A DNA stretch of 64,000 bases from Hydra vulgaris (GCF_038396675.1 NC_088928.1:59575001-59639000), one strand, 5' to 3'. Shown: positions 1 through 10,709, numbered from the stretch's first letter. Notes: generated from the sequence alone by a model not told the origin. Numbers and translations: made by a program.

Positions 1-121
1 ATTAATACCATTCTATCTAAGATAGCAAAAAAAAAAAAAAATTTAAATACCTAATTAATTATGAATATTAACAAGATTAAGAAAAACAATTCTTGAAAAA
101 CTTACTTCATATAAAACTCAC

Positions 122-228
122 TTAAAAACAGTATCAGCAATCAACACATTGAAATCATAGTTGAATTTTTCTTGCCACAAACAATTTATATCATACTTCT
201 CTTTTACGCTGCTATAAAAAGTCATGAC
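122..228 (-). CDS. Candidate internal exon of an unidentified host gene
   Basis: Read on the minus strand, this 107-base segment is preceded by an acceptor-like TTATATAG and followed by a consensus donor GTGAGT. It is open in only one frame, starting VMTFYSSVKEKYDINCLW and ending ...FNVLIADTVF with two bases of the next codon. The mixed, non-repetitive amino-acid composition (W, C, charged residues) differs from the low-complexity translations of surrounding AT-rich DNA. I do not recognise the protein, and I found no neighbouring exon: downstream exons would lie before base 1, upstream ones to the right of 228. A spurious splice-bounded ORF cannot be excluded. Confidence 0.4.
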
Positions 229-1020
229 CTATATAAAAAAAAATTTAAGTTAGCACCATAAGTAATATATTCCAAAAAGTTTCAAGGAGAAAAAACATCC
301 TTGCACTAACATGGGTTGAGAACAACCAATATTTTAATCCAAAATTGTTGCTGAGTTTGGAAAAGACTAACAAACTACAAAGTAAATACATCAACTGACT
401 ATCTAAATAAAACATGCAAGGGAGAGCTTGTACATTGACTAAGGGTTTGGGCAGCAATAATTTTTCACTATACTTATTTTTCTTCTTTTTCTGGGTATCT
501 TTGCTATATTTTACATTTTTATTGGCTTGCTGTCTTTTTGGTTTATTTGTCTATATGTTACTTTATCCACACAAAACTAACATTAGCAAAGCAATTATAT
601 ATTAAATGATATGAAAGTCATTAAAAACATATTTTACTCTAATAAATAACTAGAAACAAGAAAATAAAAAAAACTATTGTGGCATTTTCTATCATTCTAA
701 ATATTACCATTTCTGGCAACAATCTAATTGTTAAATGGTTATATTGTCCAACATAATTATATAATTATATAGTTGCCAGGCATGGTAATGACAATTTGTT
801 CATTGTTGCTAGACATGGTAATTTATAAATTGTACATTTACATATTATTAACATTGGTGTAAATTGTAATTTGGTACTGAACTTTTTAATACTAACAATA
901 CATTAACATATTAATATTATATATTATTATGTTAATATATAATAATAACATCTTAGTCTAATGTGTTATTTAATCAGTTATGAAATACCTAAGCTTTTTT
1001 TTGTTATTTAATTTTAAATT
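229..1020. other. AT-rich non-coding stretch with a small inverted repeat
   Basis: I see no supportable gene. Around 704-830 a motif of the form TACCATNTCTNGCAACAAT occurs and is repeated in inverted orientation (CATTGTTGCTAGACATGGTA), followed by a further GTTGCCAGGCATGGTAATG unit, so this may be a short foldback element. The rest is simple AT-rich sequence, presumably intronic or intergenic. Confidence 0.5.
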
Positions 1021-1530
1021 ACTCATATTAAACATGAGACATTATGTAACAAATTGTTACATATTGTCTCATGTTTAATGAGTATTGTTACTAACAATAG
1101 ATTCAAAAAGCAAAAGATTCAAACAACACTTGATACAGTATGATAAAACTCAATAATGAATAAAGAATACTTGGACAAAGTTGAGTACTTTTATTATAAT
1201 ATATTGTCTCATATATACATATTGTCTCATGTCTAAAGAGTATTGTTACTAACAATAGATTCAAAAAGCAAAAGATTCAAACAACACTTGATGAAGAATA
1301 CGTCATACAGTACGATAAAGCTTAATAATGGATAAAGAATACTTGGACAAAGTTGAGTACTTATATTATAATATCAAGTACTCAACTTTGTCCGAGTAAA
1401 TTTTGACAAAAAGTTGACTAAATTTTAAGTTGAGTATTTGATAATATTACCAATAATGTTATTAAATACACAACTTAAAACTTAGTCATGGTTTCTTTAT
1501 CAATGGTTAAGTCTTTACCATTGATAAAAA
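1021..1530. repeat. Cluster of palindromes with a 158-bp tandem duplication
   Basis: 1021-1083 is a near-perfect palindrome with arms containing TTAAACATGAGACA. A block starting AGTATTGTTACTAACAATAG at 1081 recurs at 1239, offset 158 bases, with a small insertion in the second copy. 1341-1397 is another inverted repeat (arms with GGACAAAGTTGAGTACTT), and two more follow near 1417-1489 and 1490-1530. No ORF is present. The structure suggests a foldback-type or non-autonomous element, or several nested ones; no clear ends or target duplication were found. Confidence 0.6.
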
Positions 1531-2020
1531 TCATAGTTTCTTTACTAAAGACATACATACATCAATGTGGATTCTCCGTGCAGGAAGGAAACTTGTTATT
1601 CAGAAATTTCTTTTATAATAGGATCAACCACGTTTTAAAAGGTTACAAAGAATAACACCAGCAATGAAGCTTAGTGTCGTCAACGAGCATAGAGTTATTC
1701 AAGATAGAGATTATTCAGGTTCTACGAGATAAAAGCAAAACAACTTGCAACCTAAAAATCTATGATTAATGTTCTTTTAAATGATTCGAAATAAAACGCA
1801 GACCGCAAAAATTATTGAAAGAAAATTATTTCTAAAGTCTGCGTTTTTTGAAAAAGTCAAAACCTTTATAAATAGGTCGCCACAAATTACGTCACGCGAT
1901 TTTAATGGTAAACAATCAAACAATAAATAGAAGTTTAAAAAAAAGTGTTCTAAAAATTGGTCCGCATTTTTTCTGATTTAGTAAAAAGTTGAATTAGGCC
2001 AAACCAGACTGCACCTTTAT
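1531..2020. other. Non-coding stretch with one hairpin
   Basis: No gene seen. 1793-1850 forms an inverted repeat with arms AAACGCAGAC and GTCTGCGTTT, and a partial third copy (GGTCCGCATTTTTTCTG) lies near 1960, so this may be a small non-autonomous element. Confidence 0.4.
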
Positions 2021-2424
2021 TTTGGAGCTAAATGAAATGAAATTTTTTATTTATTTTAAAAAAAGGTAAACCTATAATTTGATTTATTTCATGGTTATTT
2101 TTGTAAATAAAATATTGTGTAATTTTACATTTTAAATCTTTGATGGTTTTCTATGAATCACTGCTCCTAAAATAAGCATGGGTCCTTAAAATAATTTAGG
2201 ACACTTAAAATTTTTTGGAGATTTTGGAGCTAAATGAAATGAAATTTTTTATTTATTTTAAAAAAAGGTAAACCTATAATTTGATTTATTTCATGGTTAT
2301 TTTTGTAAATAAAATATTGTGTAATTTTACATTTTAAATCTTTGATGGTTTTCTATGAATCACTGCTCCTAAAATAAGCATGGGTCCTTAAAATAATTTA
2401 GGACACTTAAAATTATTTTAAGGA
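2021..2424. repeat. Tandem duplication, two copies of a 202-bp unit
   Basis: The sequence beginning TTTGGAGCTAAATGAAATG at 2021 recurs at offset 202 and is almost identical through to GGACACTTAAAATT. Near-identity indicates a recent duplication. There is no coding potential. Confidence 0.85.
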
Positions 2425-2555
2425 CCCTTGCTTAAATAACTTTAATTCAAAGGTTCTTTTAAAACATTTATTAAACTACCTATCCTCAAAATTTGAAGTA
2501 AGTCTGATGTGCTCATATTAAGTTTAAGTCTCCTCAAGCACCCAAGGTATTTTTG
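2425..2555 (+). repeat. Dispersed repeat, related to 8590-8700
   Basis: A stretch of about 65 bases ending CAAGCACCCAAGGTATTT resembles the segment ending CAAGCACACTAGGTATTT at 8690, in the same orientation, including a shared AAAATTTRAAGTAA... start. It could be part of an element end or UTR. Too short and diverged to classify. Confidence 0.4.
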
Positions 2556-2841
2556 TGAATTTGAAAATTTGAAGCATTGTTACCCTGAGTTCGCATGTAT
2601 AAAATTTCTGGATCACATGGTAGTTTTATTGAATTCTGATTGGTGCAACACTTATTTTCTTATTTCGCTACAATACTTTTAACAGAGCATTAAATATACA
2701 AGTTGGTTGGTCTACTGTTCAGCCTATTATTTTGATTTTAGTGTATTTTTTATTAGATTTTTCATATTGGATTATTTACTATAAGTTGTTAAAAGAAAAT
2801 TAAAAGGTAAATATATTCTTTAGTGATTCACAAATCTCAAA

Positions 2842-5300
2842 ATGCCTAAAAAAATATTAATTTTGATCATCTTCAGTCTTTGTATGGTGATGTTACTTTT
2901 AATTCACAGACAACATGCCTAAAAGGACATGTTATTTTTTTATATTACAAAAATAAGTTTTCTTTTACTACCACAGCAAATATTGTTAGTGAAACATTTA
3001 GTTGTCAAACAACAAAAAATCAAGTTAGACATTTATTAAACAACAGTGTTATTAAATTCAAAAAGAACATCTCAAGGGATATGTCAAAGTTTGAAAAAGT
3101 TTGTTTAGAAGTTTTCTTTAGGACAATAGTTCCTGAAGCTATTAACGACTTTTCATTAGCATCTACTCCAGTCTTTTTTGAATTTTCTCAACCATCTAAT
3201 TCTTCAGTAAATAAAAATTTGATAAATCCAAATGTTTCAGGGGTTGTGTTATTCGAAGTTCAAGTTGAAGATCCAAGAGGAGCCTATGTGACACCAATAA
3301 AAGCTAAATTAAAGCATCGTCTTACTTTTATATCACAATCATGTAGTGATGAAAGAAAAAAATATAGGGAAGCAATTTTTAACACAAAGAGCAAACTTAA
3401 ACAAATGCCTATTGAAGTAAGACTTTTGAAGAAAAAAATTTGGAAAAAATATATCATTATTTGTAATCTTAGAAAAAAATTAAAATCTGTTAAAGTTGAA
3501 GCAGGTTAACAAAACTGCCAAAGGCTGTTGTTATTATTAAAAAGACAGAGACAAAAATATCAGCAACTTAAAAAACAAAACTCTACAACTTAAAGAAAAA
3601 CTTGTTATAAATTCTTAAGTAATTAAATCACCAGAACATCAAAATCTTCTTCTTGAAGTGAAGATTCATAGGTTAGAATGCAATTTAATGGTTTCAAAGA
3701 AAAACAAAAAAACATATAATACAGAACTATGAACACTTGTTTTTGATGCTGTGACTAACCAAGTATCTGCAAATTACATTTCTTCTTTAACTCAAAGTTT
3801 TACATAACATCTAGGTGTTACCATTAAAACTGTTCCTTGCCGCACTATTGTTGAACAAATGGTTAGGGAACTAGGTGTTATCACTGACCTCCAAACAACA
3901 GAAATTGCTATACCTGAAAAGAATTTAACACTTGGATTTGATGGCACAACTCAGGAAGGTGTACATGCCAGCTGTATCCACCTTACTACTATAGAACCAG
4001 TTGTAAAGTTGTAGTGCTAGATGAGTTAAGTGGTGGCACATCAGAGGACTACGAGCAGCATATATGTCAATCCATAGAAAACTTAACCAAAACGTTAAAC
4101 GCCTCTTTTCATTTAGAAGATTTTCAAGAATGTCGTCAAACTATAACTGGCAATATATCTAATACAATTTCCGATCGAGCTGTTACAAACCATGCCACAA
4201 TAAAAAAATCTGGCATGGAATAAAACCTTCACTAAAAGTAATAGAAACAGAAAAAGGAAAACTATTGGTTTACGACTGCATGGTTGGAAATATTGTTGTA
4301 CAACTAAATAAACTTTGGTACATGGATGGAAACACTATTGCTAAACAAGAACTTTGTGCTGCTGGATTAATAAGAAAACTTATAACTAGTCCTTTGATCA
4401 AAAATATTTTATGTTTCAGCTGAAAAACAAATCTCTCATTTGGATGGTATTGTTCTTATTAAAAGAGTCCTTGATAGGGTTGACCAATGTCTAAAAAATC
4501 CATTAAAAGTCTTATTAAGATTACAAAATTTCTTTGATGAAGAGTTTGATAAAAAAGATTTTGTCTGGAAGGCTCTTATTGAATTCTGCCCTAAAGATAA
4601 CAAAATGAAAAAAATGATTTCTGTTTGCTTGACTGCTATATCTGAAACAATCAATAGGCATTATAAGAAATACTTTAGTATGAAGCCCACAGAACAAATG
4701 GAATTTGAGACTGAATCTGCAAGGCTACACAATATGGATGCTGAGGAAATGATGGGAATGTTTAGTGCAGCACAGAAATTTGCACATAATGCAACTCTTT
4801 GTTACCTATCATCAAGAATGCGTACCAGAAAAAACAATGTCATCAACTATTTAAATGGTCTTCCAAAACATAAAGAGTTTGTGATGGAGTGGGCCATAAA
4901 TTTTGCAACAAAAAAAAAAAGAGAGATCAATCGATTAAAGATGTCTGAAGTGAATAAGGAGATGAGACGCAGAGCAGAGCAAAAAAGGCAAAAAAAAGGT
5001 CCAAAAGAAAGGAAAAAAATAGAAAAAAAAATTAAAAATATTAAATATAAGTGTTAAAACTTTTGGAAATGAGTTTCCAGACATTAGTGAAGCAAATTTT
5101 AATGATATTTTGGATGTCATGTCTGCCATAGGCAGAAATATATGCCATATTTGGTATGAAGATGAAAAAAAGGTTATATACAATGGGAAAATTGAAAAAA
5201 TAAAGAAAAAGATACAGGCTACATATGTTGCTGCTTATTGGAACAAGTAAGAAGATTATAATGATGTAATAGATAATATGATATTCCAAAAGTTCAACTT
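2842..5300 (+). pseudogene. Decayed gene of an unnamed repeat family
   Basis: The frame probably began at ATG 2842 (MPKK), is broken one base later in an A-run, then stays open from about 2850 to 3509 with a lysine-rich tail. The next part (3520-3780) is a coiled-coil-like, Q/K-rich stretch with stops. From about 3880 recognisable blocks follow: LTLGFDGTTQEG, DELSGGTSEDYEQHI, SDRAVTNHATIK (to 4223), then after apparent deletions a helical region 4440-5057 containing ESARLHNMDAEEMMGMFSAA and a basic C-terminus, continuing out of frame to about 5290. I recall similar multi-copy proteins annotated as uncharacterised in cnidarians and fish, but know no named domain. At least three frameshifts and several stops make this a pseudogene. 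A second, older relic lies at 16170-16860. No terminal repeats were identified. Confidence 0.6.
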
Positions 5301-6034
5301 GCTTGTGACATTATACTTGGTGATCTCATGATGGCATGAACATCTTTAAACGGAACACTTTTATCCATAAAATTTTAAAATAATAAAGTTTAATGTTTTT
5401 TTTATTATTTTGTTTTTACATATAAAACTTTATATTTAGTTTTAAATTTTTCAATTTTATATCCAGTTTTATATTTATAACTAAATATTTGTTTAATATA
5501 CTCTAAGCTTTATTTTGATATATAATTTTTTAGTTAAAAGACAAAAATTTAGACAAATATACATTTTTTGCAAAAAAAATTAAAAACTTGGGTCCAACTT
5601 TTCATAGCCTCTCCATATATAAAAAATCACAACTTAAAAATCTCATAACTTTTGAAATACTTGACCAACAGAGATAATTTTAATATTTTAAAAAGTTCAA
5701 AATTAGAGGCATATATTTATGTAAATGATATTGTTTTGTTTTAAAATTTTAAAATTTTCTCAAATCCCTAACATTTGTTAATAAATATCTCCATATATAA
5801 TAATATTGAGCTTAATGTTAATGTTAACAGTTTCCCTTTTTTAATTAAAGTGCTCCTTTGTGCGTTTTCTGAAACGTTGATTTCAAGAAAAATTCTAATC
5901 TATTGCTATATTCTAAAGTTCTAATTTATTGCTATATTTCATTAATTCAATTATTTCATACATTCTATATATTCAGCTATATATTTCAATAGTGATATAG
6001 AACTCATGTTGTACTTTTGACTTCTTCCTTTATT
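5301..6034. other. AT-rich stretch, nothing recognised
   Basis: Poly(A)/poly(T)-rich sequence following the decayed gene; it may include its 3' flank. No repeat boundary, RNA gene or exon could be supported. Confidence 0.4.
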
Positions 6035-6545
6035 GTAAGGGTTGACTCGAAGTTTTATCCTTGGCCCTTTAATTTTTCTGATAGTTTTCAATGATGATCT
6101 CTAAGAAATTTTCATATCTAAGGTGGCATTATTTTCTGATAATACCACTATTGATTCTTGTCTTTATTAGAAGTCAACACTCTGATTGCTTGGAGGGGGC
6201 ATTAGAGCTTCTGATTTCACTCCTGGTATGAAATTAGCTAAGGTGGATCTCTTTCATGCTTCAGATATCTTACTCTGGATTCTATTCTTTATCTCTATAA
6301 ATCTCAAATCTGTCTTTGTATGGAATACTGTGTCATATCTGTTGAGGATCTTCCAATGATGCCTACAAATAGTACAATAGTAGTTGCTCTAAAGAGCTAG
6401 CGTCTCTGGTACCATCTACTAAAATTTATTTTCGTGTTCCTCATCATTCAATAAAGTCTCGTTTTTATACTGTGTCTGTTCCTAAGTGCTCTCAATTTTT
6501 TGAATGTTCTGTTAATTGTAATCATGCTCTATAGCCTTCATCTTC
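6035..6545 (+). mobile_element. LINE family A relic, 3' part
   Basis: Matches the reverse-transcriptase end of the copy at 58507-61939: the segment TTTTATCCTTGGCCCTTTAA corresponds to the GSILGP motif, and AAGGTGGCATTATTTTCTGAT to the catalytic-loop region, followed by the C-terminal part with CTCTAAAGAGCTAGCGTCTC. It is heavily mutated and internally deleted (the copy jumps over roughly 150 bases of the reference), with no open frame and no poly(A) tail. Confidence 0.8.
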
Positions 6546-6806
6546 AGTCTTGTTTAAAACAAAAAACAATTATGTTTAAATATTTCTATTTTAATTAGAA
6601 TTTTGGGTTAAAAACCTTTAAAGATTTAGAGATTTTTATTGTTTTTATTGTTTGTTTTTTATAATTTTTTTAAATTTCTTTTGTTTTGCCATTCAACTAA
6701 TTTGTTAAAGTTTCCCTACTGTGTAAATATGATTTTAATTTAGTAAATTTTAATGATTTCAAATTTACTTTATTAATCATAAGCCAACAGTTTAGCAAAA
6801 GAGCTT
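6546..6806. other. Short AT-rich spacer
   Basis: T-rich sequence between the LINE relic and the minisatellite; nothing recognised. Confidence 0.4.
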
Positions 6807-6993
6807 GAATTCAACACAAGGTCTTTTGAATTCAACACAAGGTTTTTTGAATTCAACACAAGGTTTTTTGAATTCAACACAAGGTTTTTTGAATTCAACA
6901 CAAGGTTTTTTGAATTCAACACAAGGTTTTTTGAATTCAACACAAGGTTTTTTGAATTCAACACAAGGTTTTTTGAATTCAACACAAGGTTTT
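6807..6993. repeat. 21-bp minisatellite, nine copies
   Basis: GAATTC occurs at 6807, 6828, 6849, 6870, 6891, 6912, 6933, 6954 and 6975, always 21 bases apart, each followed by AACACAAGGTTTTTT. Copies are nearly identical, the first being the only clear variant. Because 21 is a multiple of three, the array reads as a 7-residue repeat on both strands (NSTQGFL on +, LNSKNLV on -), which makes artefactual ORFs. There is no sign that either is translated. Confidence 0.95.
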
Positions 6994-7059
6994 TTTACTT
7001 TTGTTTTTTAGTAACATTAAAAAACTAGTTAAAGCATCACATTACAGCTAATCATATTA

Positions 7060-7322
7060 GGCCGGGTAAATAAAAATGAGCAATTGCTTTTTTACTAAGT
7101 AGTTGGTCAGCTTGTGACTAAAATACTTCAGCAGTTTTCCTCATATTTTTATTCACGTAAAATTAAGCAATTTACTCAGTAATTGCTCAACTTTACGTGA
7201 ACAAAAACTTAAGCAAAATGTTGAAGTTTTTATTCACGTATTGACCAATTACTGAGTAATTAATCAAGTACAATTGACCAATTACTGAGTAAAAGCAATT
7301 GCTCATTTTTATTAACCCGGCC
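7060..7322. mobile_element. MITE with about 32-bp TIRs and TA target duplication
   Basis: The left end GGCCGGGTAAATAAAAATGA and the right end in reverse complement GGCCGGGTTAATAAAAATGA match over about 32 bases (through GCAATTGCTTTT) with one difference. The element is flanked by TA on both sides (7058-7059 and 7323-7324). It is 263 bp, has no coding capacity, and contains internal repeats of ATTACTGAGTAATT. TA duplication fits Tc1/mariner-type mobilisation, but the family was not identified. Confidence 0.85.
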
Positions 7323-7439
7323 TATTGAAAATAAGAATTTTTGTTATACTCATAGTAAGTGGTTTTAATGGCCTAATTTGCAGAGTTAGGTTACTAGTTT
7401 TTTTTTTAACAAAGATTTAAAATTTTTTTATCGTATATC

Positions 7440-8115
7440 AACATTACAATCAAATGTATAGCGTGAGTTGAATCTCTGATATGTTCTATTTTGCTAATGA
7501 AAGACATAGCTTTTCGCTATTTTATATATTGCAATATAAAGCAGATATCTAAAGTTCAAATCATGTAATAGATGTCAAAAGTACATCTATTAAAGTACAG
7601 CTATCAAAAGAGCAAACTATGCGATAAAAACCAAAAGTACAGTCATCAAAAGTGCAAATCATGTAATAAAAGTCAATATAATCATATAATAGAAGCCATA
7701 AGTACAGTCATCAAAAGTACAAATCATAATAGAAGTCTAAAGTACAGCTATTAATGTAAAGATATCAAAAGAGCAAATCATACAATAGAACGCGAGTTGT
7801 ATATCTGATATCTGTTATATCGCTATTGAAAGAAATAACGTGACGCTATTTTATATATTTCGGTATTTAACATATCAAAAGAACAAACCGTGCAATAGAA
7901 GTCAAAAGTACAGCGCAAGTTCTATCTATTGCATCTTTTCCATATGACTTATCGCTGTTTTATATATAGCAATATCTAACAGATATCAACAATAAAAATC
8001 ATTCGATAGAAATCGAAATTATAACACGAATTTAATCCCTGTCATCTATTTTATATCGTTAATCATAAATCTCGGGAAAAAAAAAATCGGTTTTGGAAGT
8101 CAAAAGTACACAAAC
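7440..8115. repeat. Degenerate complex tandem repeat
   Basis: Motifs such as GAAGTCAAAAGTACAG, CAAATCATRYAATAGA and CTATTTTATATATTGCAATA recur in similar order several times (around 7480-7580, 7780-7915, 7915-8060), suggesting three or four diverged units of roughly 130-150 bases with shorter internal repeats of about 50 bases between 7570 and 7790. No gene is supported here. Confidence 0.5.
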
Positions 8116-8339
8116 TATAATAGCGGCAACTGTTTATAATTTGAAAACAAGGCGTATTTTTGACTTCTATTGTATAATGCTTACCTTTATTTTAATTTTC
8201 CGTAATTTTTACCCTTTTTTTATTTATTTATTTTTTAATTTTATTTTATATTTTAGGTCTTACGGTCTTATCACAGAGCACCGCGAAAGAGCATTTGAAA
8301 GAAAGTTCACGCCTCTTTCGTTACTGATGTTTTAAAACT

Positions 8340-8445
8340 TGCCCAGAGGTGGCGTTGAGCCACGATCTCTTCAACATTGATAAATAGTTTCTGAGGCAAG
8401 CGCCTAACCACTGCGTTACGGCTGCTTAATTGCTTTTGCACATGC
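8340..8445 (-). mobile_element. tRNA-derived SINE-like unit 1
   Basis: On the minus strand GCAGTGGTTAGGCGCTTGCC resembles a pol III A box and the later AGATCGTGGCTC a degenerate B box, followed by CACCTCTGGGC. Spacing is tRNA-like with an oversized variable region, and the acceptor ends do not pair, so this is not a functional tRNA gene. Related units lie at 38190-38315 and 52480-52565. Confidence 0.45.
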
Positions 8446-8589
8446 TTTTTGACTCCTCCCCTAGACGCAACATTGTGACTTTTTAGTAACAAGTCCCGCA
8501 CGAGTCGTCACAAACCACTAACTCCTCCTCACTCCCGAGAGCGTGACGTATGTTATGAACTACCCCTAAAGCGGATTCCTGAAATTAAA

Positions 8590-8700
8590 GGGTCCTTTAG
8601 ATAATTTATTTATCTACAAATGTTTAAAATTTAAAGTAAATTTGTTGTGCACATATTGTTTCCAAGAACCATCAAGCACACTAGGTATTTCGGGTAGGTA
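8590..8700 (+). repeat. Dispersed repeat, related to 2425-2555
   Basis: Shares with the earlier copy the sequence around AAAGTAAATTTGTTGTGCAC...CAAGCACACTAGGTATTT. Non-coding. Confidence 0.4.
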
Positions 8701-8721
8701 TAATCAGCAAATCAAATCAGA

Positions 8722-8790
8722 TTAACTGAGCAGATCATTTATATGGTACAAACGGCTGAACGGATTATAAAATCAGCTGAAGTTTTTTAA
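8722..8790. repeat. Left arm of a widely spaced inverted repeat
   Basis: Contains TTATATGGTACAAACGGCTG followed by ACGGATTATAAAATCAG. The same sequence with a few changes occurs in reverse orientation near 15465-15530. The two arms bracket the ISL2EU-type element and a LINE copy, either as the ends of a larger composite element or as two independent insertions of one MITE. Confidence 0.6.
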
Positions 8791-8959
8791 GTAACCTGCC
8801 AAATAATTTTCAGATCTCATGCACGCAAAGCATTCTAAATTGAAAGTTAATGCCAGAAAGAAATCAAGCGTTTAGAGACTTAAGCCTTGTGCACAAATAC
8901 TTTTTGTGTTAGATAGTAAGCGTCTTACCAATGAAAAAAGTGATCTGCCGTATTCTAAT

Positions 8960-9026
8960 GGACCTTTCCCATAAATCGGCAACTGCGCAATGCATTGTGA
9001 TAGTTGTATTCATTTAAATCAAAACA
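8960..9026 (+). repeat. Left terminal inverted repeat of the ISL2EU-type element
   Basis: 67 bases, matching the reverse complement of 12434-12500 at all but about four positions, a three-base block after ATCGGCAA and one G/A change in CATTGTGRTAG. Ends at AATCAAAACA, 37 bases before the nuclease start codon. Confidence 0.9.
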
Positions 9027-9062
9027 ATCCGATTAAAGTATTAGGAATTAAATATTATTATA

Positions 9063-10709
9063 ATGATTAGTTCTTTTAATGCTAATTTAGAAAATAAAAT
9101 TGATGCTAGTTCTTTTCAGAACTCTTGCCAGGCATCTAAAGCTATGTTTCGGGAACTTAAGCATGATGAGCTTATTGCTGTTGACGAAGAAGAATCTATA
9201 AACAAGAGTATATCAACTTGGTCAAGAGACATTTCACTTTTACCAAATATATCTCACAATTTTATCAAGAAATATCTTGTTAATGATACTATACATATTG
9301 ATAATTGTAAAAAAGGAGCCAATAAACACCAAACTCTTGGCTATCGTTTATTTAAAGAAAACTATGTCAAAAATGTATGTGTTAAAGCAAATGTAACAGC
9401 ATCCATAAATTTGTTTATTGTTAAGTCTAATGTTGCTGCTTCTATGAAACGTAAACAATACGAAGTTTTTATACACTTGTGCCAATCTACTGGTGAAATA
9501 CTTTATTCGAAATGCCATTGTAAAGCTGGTGCGGGGGGCTGTTGTAAGCATGTTGCTGCATCATTATATCAACTAGTTGATTATAAAGAGTTAGACATTA
9601 AAGTGGTCCCAGAAACAGAAACATGTACTGATGTTTTACAGATATGGCATGTACCAGGTGAATCATCCAACTCTGAAGCAATTTTGTTTTCAAACTTAAA
9701 TTTTGAAAAAGCTGACGCTTTTAAAGACAAAAATAGTACTCGAAAAAGACCTTTAGCTTCAGGAACACGTAGATACCATTCATTACCAAATTGTTACGAA
9801 ACCTCAACTTTACAACTTCAAACTCTTTGTAAAGGTTTAGAAAATCTCTGCCAGGGGACATATATATCTTCAATAATTCGTGATAATAACTTTCAGGCAT
9901 GTTCCTTTTTTAATTCATCTCTGTCAACATTTATAGACAATGATATTGCAGAACCTTTTAGTAAAAAAGATGACCGATTGATAATTATTACTCTATTTGA
10001 CAATTTAAAAAAGGTGATTGATTTAAGTTGTTTGTCTACTGAACAAAAAGCATTTGTAGAATTACATTTAATTGTTGATATTGAGGAAGCTAAAAATATT
10101 GAAGTCAATACAGTTAAACAATCTGAAAGTACATTATGGTATCAAGAAAGATGCAAACGATTGACAGCTTCAAATTTTGGTACTGTAATAAATAGGTGGA
10201 AAAAAATTTACCCTACATCAATTTTAAAAAAATGTTTACAAACAAAAAATATCAAAGCAGGAGAAAACTGTATGTGGGGAAAGGTTAATGAAGATATAGC
10301 AATAAAACTATATGAAAACATAACGAAGTCAAGTGTTACTCGATGTGGTTTTTTTATAAACCCAAAATGCCCTTGGTTGGGTTGTAGCCCTGATGGAGTA
10401 GTTAGCGCTGAAAAAGTACTTGAAGTGAAATGTCCTTCTTCAAAAAAACATTTAACAATTAAGGAAGCGTGTCAAGATAAAAACTTTTATTTGAAATTTA
10501 ACGATGGTGCTCCAAAATTAAAAATAAACCATCCTTATTACTATCAGTGTCAAGGCGTTATGGCACTAACAGAAACTAAAACAATTGATTTTATTGTATA
10601 CACAGAAAAATCATTGCACATCGAAACAATAGAGTATGATGCGGAATACAATTATTTTTCCAGAGTTAACAGATTTTTATTTCAAATTTATGTCATCAGA
10701 AATATTTAA
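9063..10709 (+). CDS. SWIM-finger / YqaJ-type nuclease of the ISL2EU-type element
   Basis: 548-residue open frame from the first ATG inside the left TIR. The N-terminal half ends in a SWIM zinc finger with C151-H-C153 and C161-K-H163, followed by VAASLYQL. The C-terminal half (about 350-540) is a YqaJ-like PD-(D/E)XK nuclease: the entry helix around W359 (ERCKRLTASNFG), PWLGCSPDGVV with D444, LEVKCPSS with E454 and K456, and YYYQCQGVMAL with Q495/Q497. All expected catalytic residues are present. In known ISL2EU elements this protein accompanies the transposase and is presumed to process DNA ends or intermediates. The gene converges on the transposase, has no visible intron and no damage. A cellular YqaJ gene is unlikely because it lies exactly between the TIRs. 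Confidence 0.88.
   Translation: MISSFNANLENKIDASSFQNSCQASKAMFRELKHDELIAVDEEESINKSISTWSRDISLLPNISHNFIKKYLVNDTIHIDNCKKGANKHQTLGYRLFKENYVKNVCVKANVTASINLFIVKSNVAASMKRKQYEVFIHLCQSTGEILYSKCHCKAGAGGCCKHVAASLYQLVDYKELDIKVVPETETCTDVLQIWHVPGESSNSEAILFSNLNFEKADAFKDKNSTRKRPLASGTRRYHSLPNCYETSTLQLQTLCKGLENLCQGTYISSIIRDNNFQACSFFNSSLSTFIDNDIAEPFSKKDDRLIIITLFDNLKKVIDLSCLSTEQKAFVELHLIVDIEEAKNIEVNTVKQSESTLWYQERCKRLTASNFGTVINRWKKIYPTSILKKCLQTKNIKAGENCMWGKVNEDIAIKLYENITKSSVTRCGFFINPKCPWLGCSPDGVVSAEKVLEVKCPSSKKHLTIKEACQDKNFYLKFNDGAPKLKINHPYYYQCQGVMALTETKTIDFIVYTEKSLHIETIEYDAEYNYFSRVNRFLFQIYVIRNI

Noticed and set aside
6805-7011. Secreted or structural repeat protein from the 21-bp array
   Set aside because: Frames exist on both strands because the unit is a multiple of three; no promoter, splice or transcript sign.
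7440-8115. CRISPR-like array
   Set aside because: Repeats are diverged and irregularly spaced, with no constant repeat and unique-spacer pattern; the genome is eukaryotic.
9063-10709. Phage-derived YqaJ recombinase acquired by horizontal transfer
   Set aside because: The gene lies exactly between TIRs with a matching transposase, the known arrangement of ISL2EU elements, and carries a SWIM finger.
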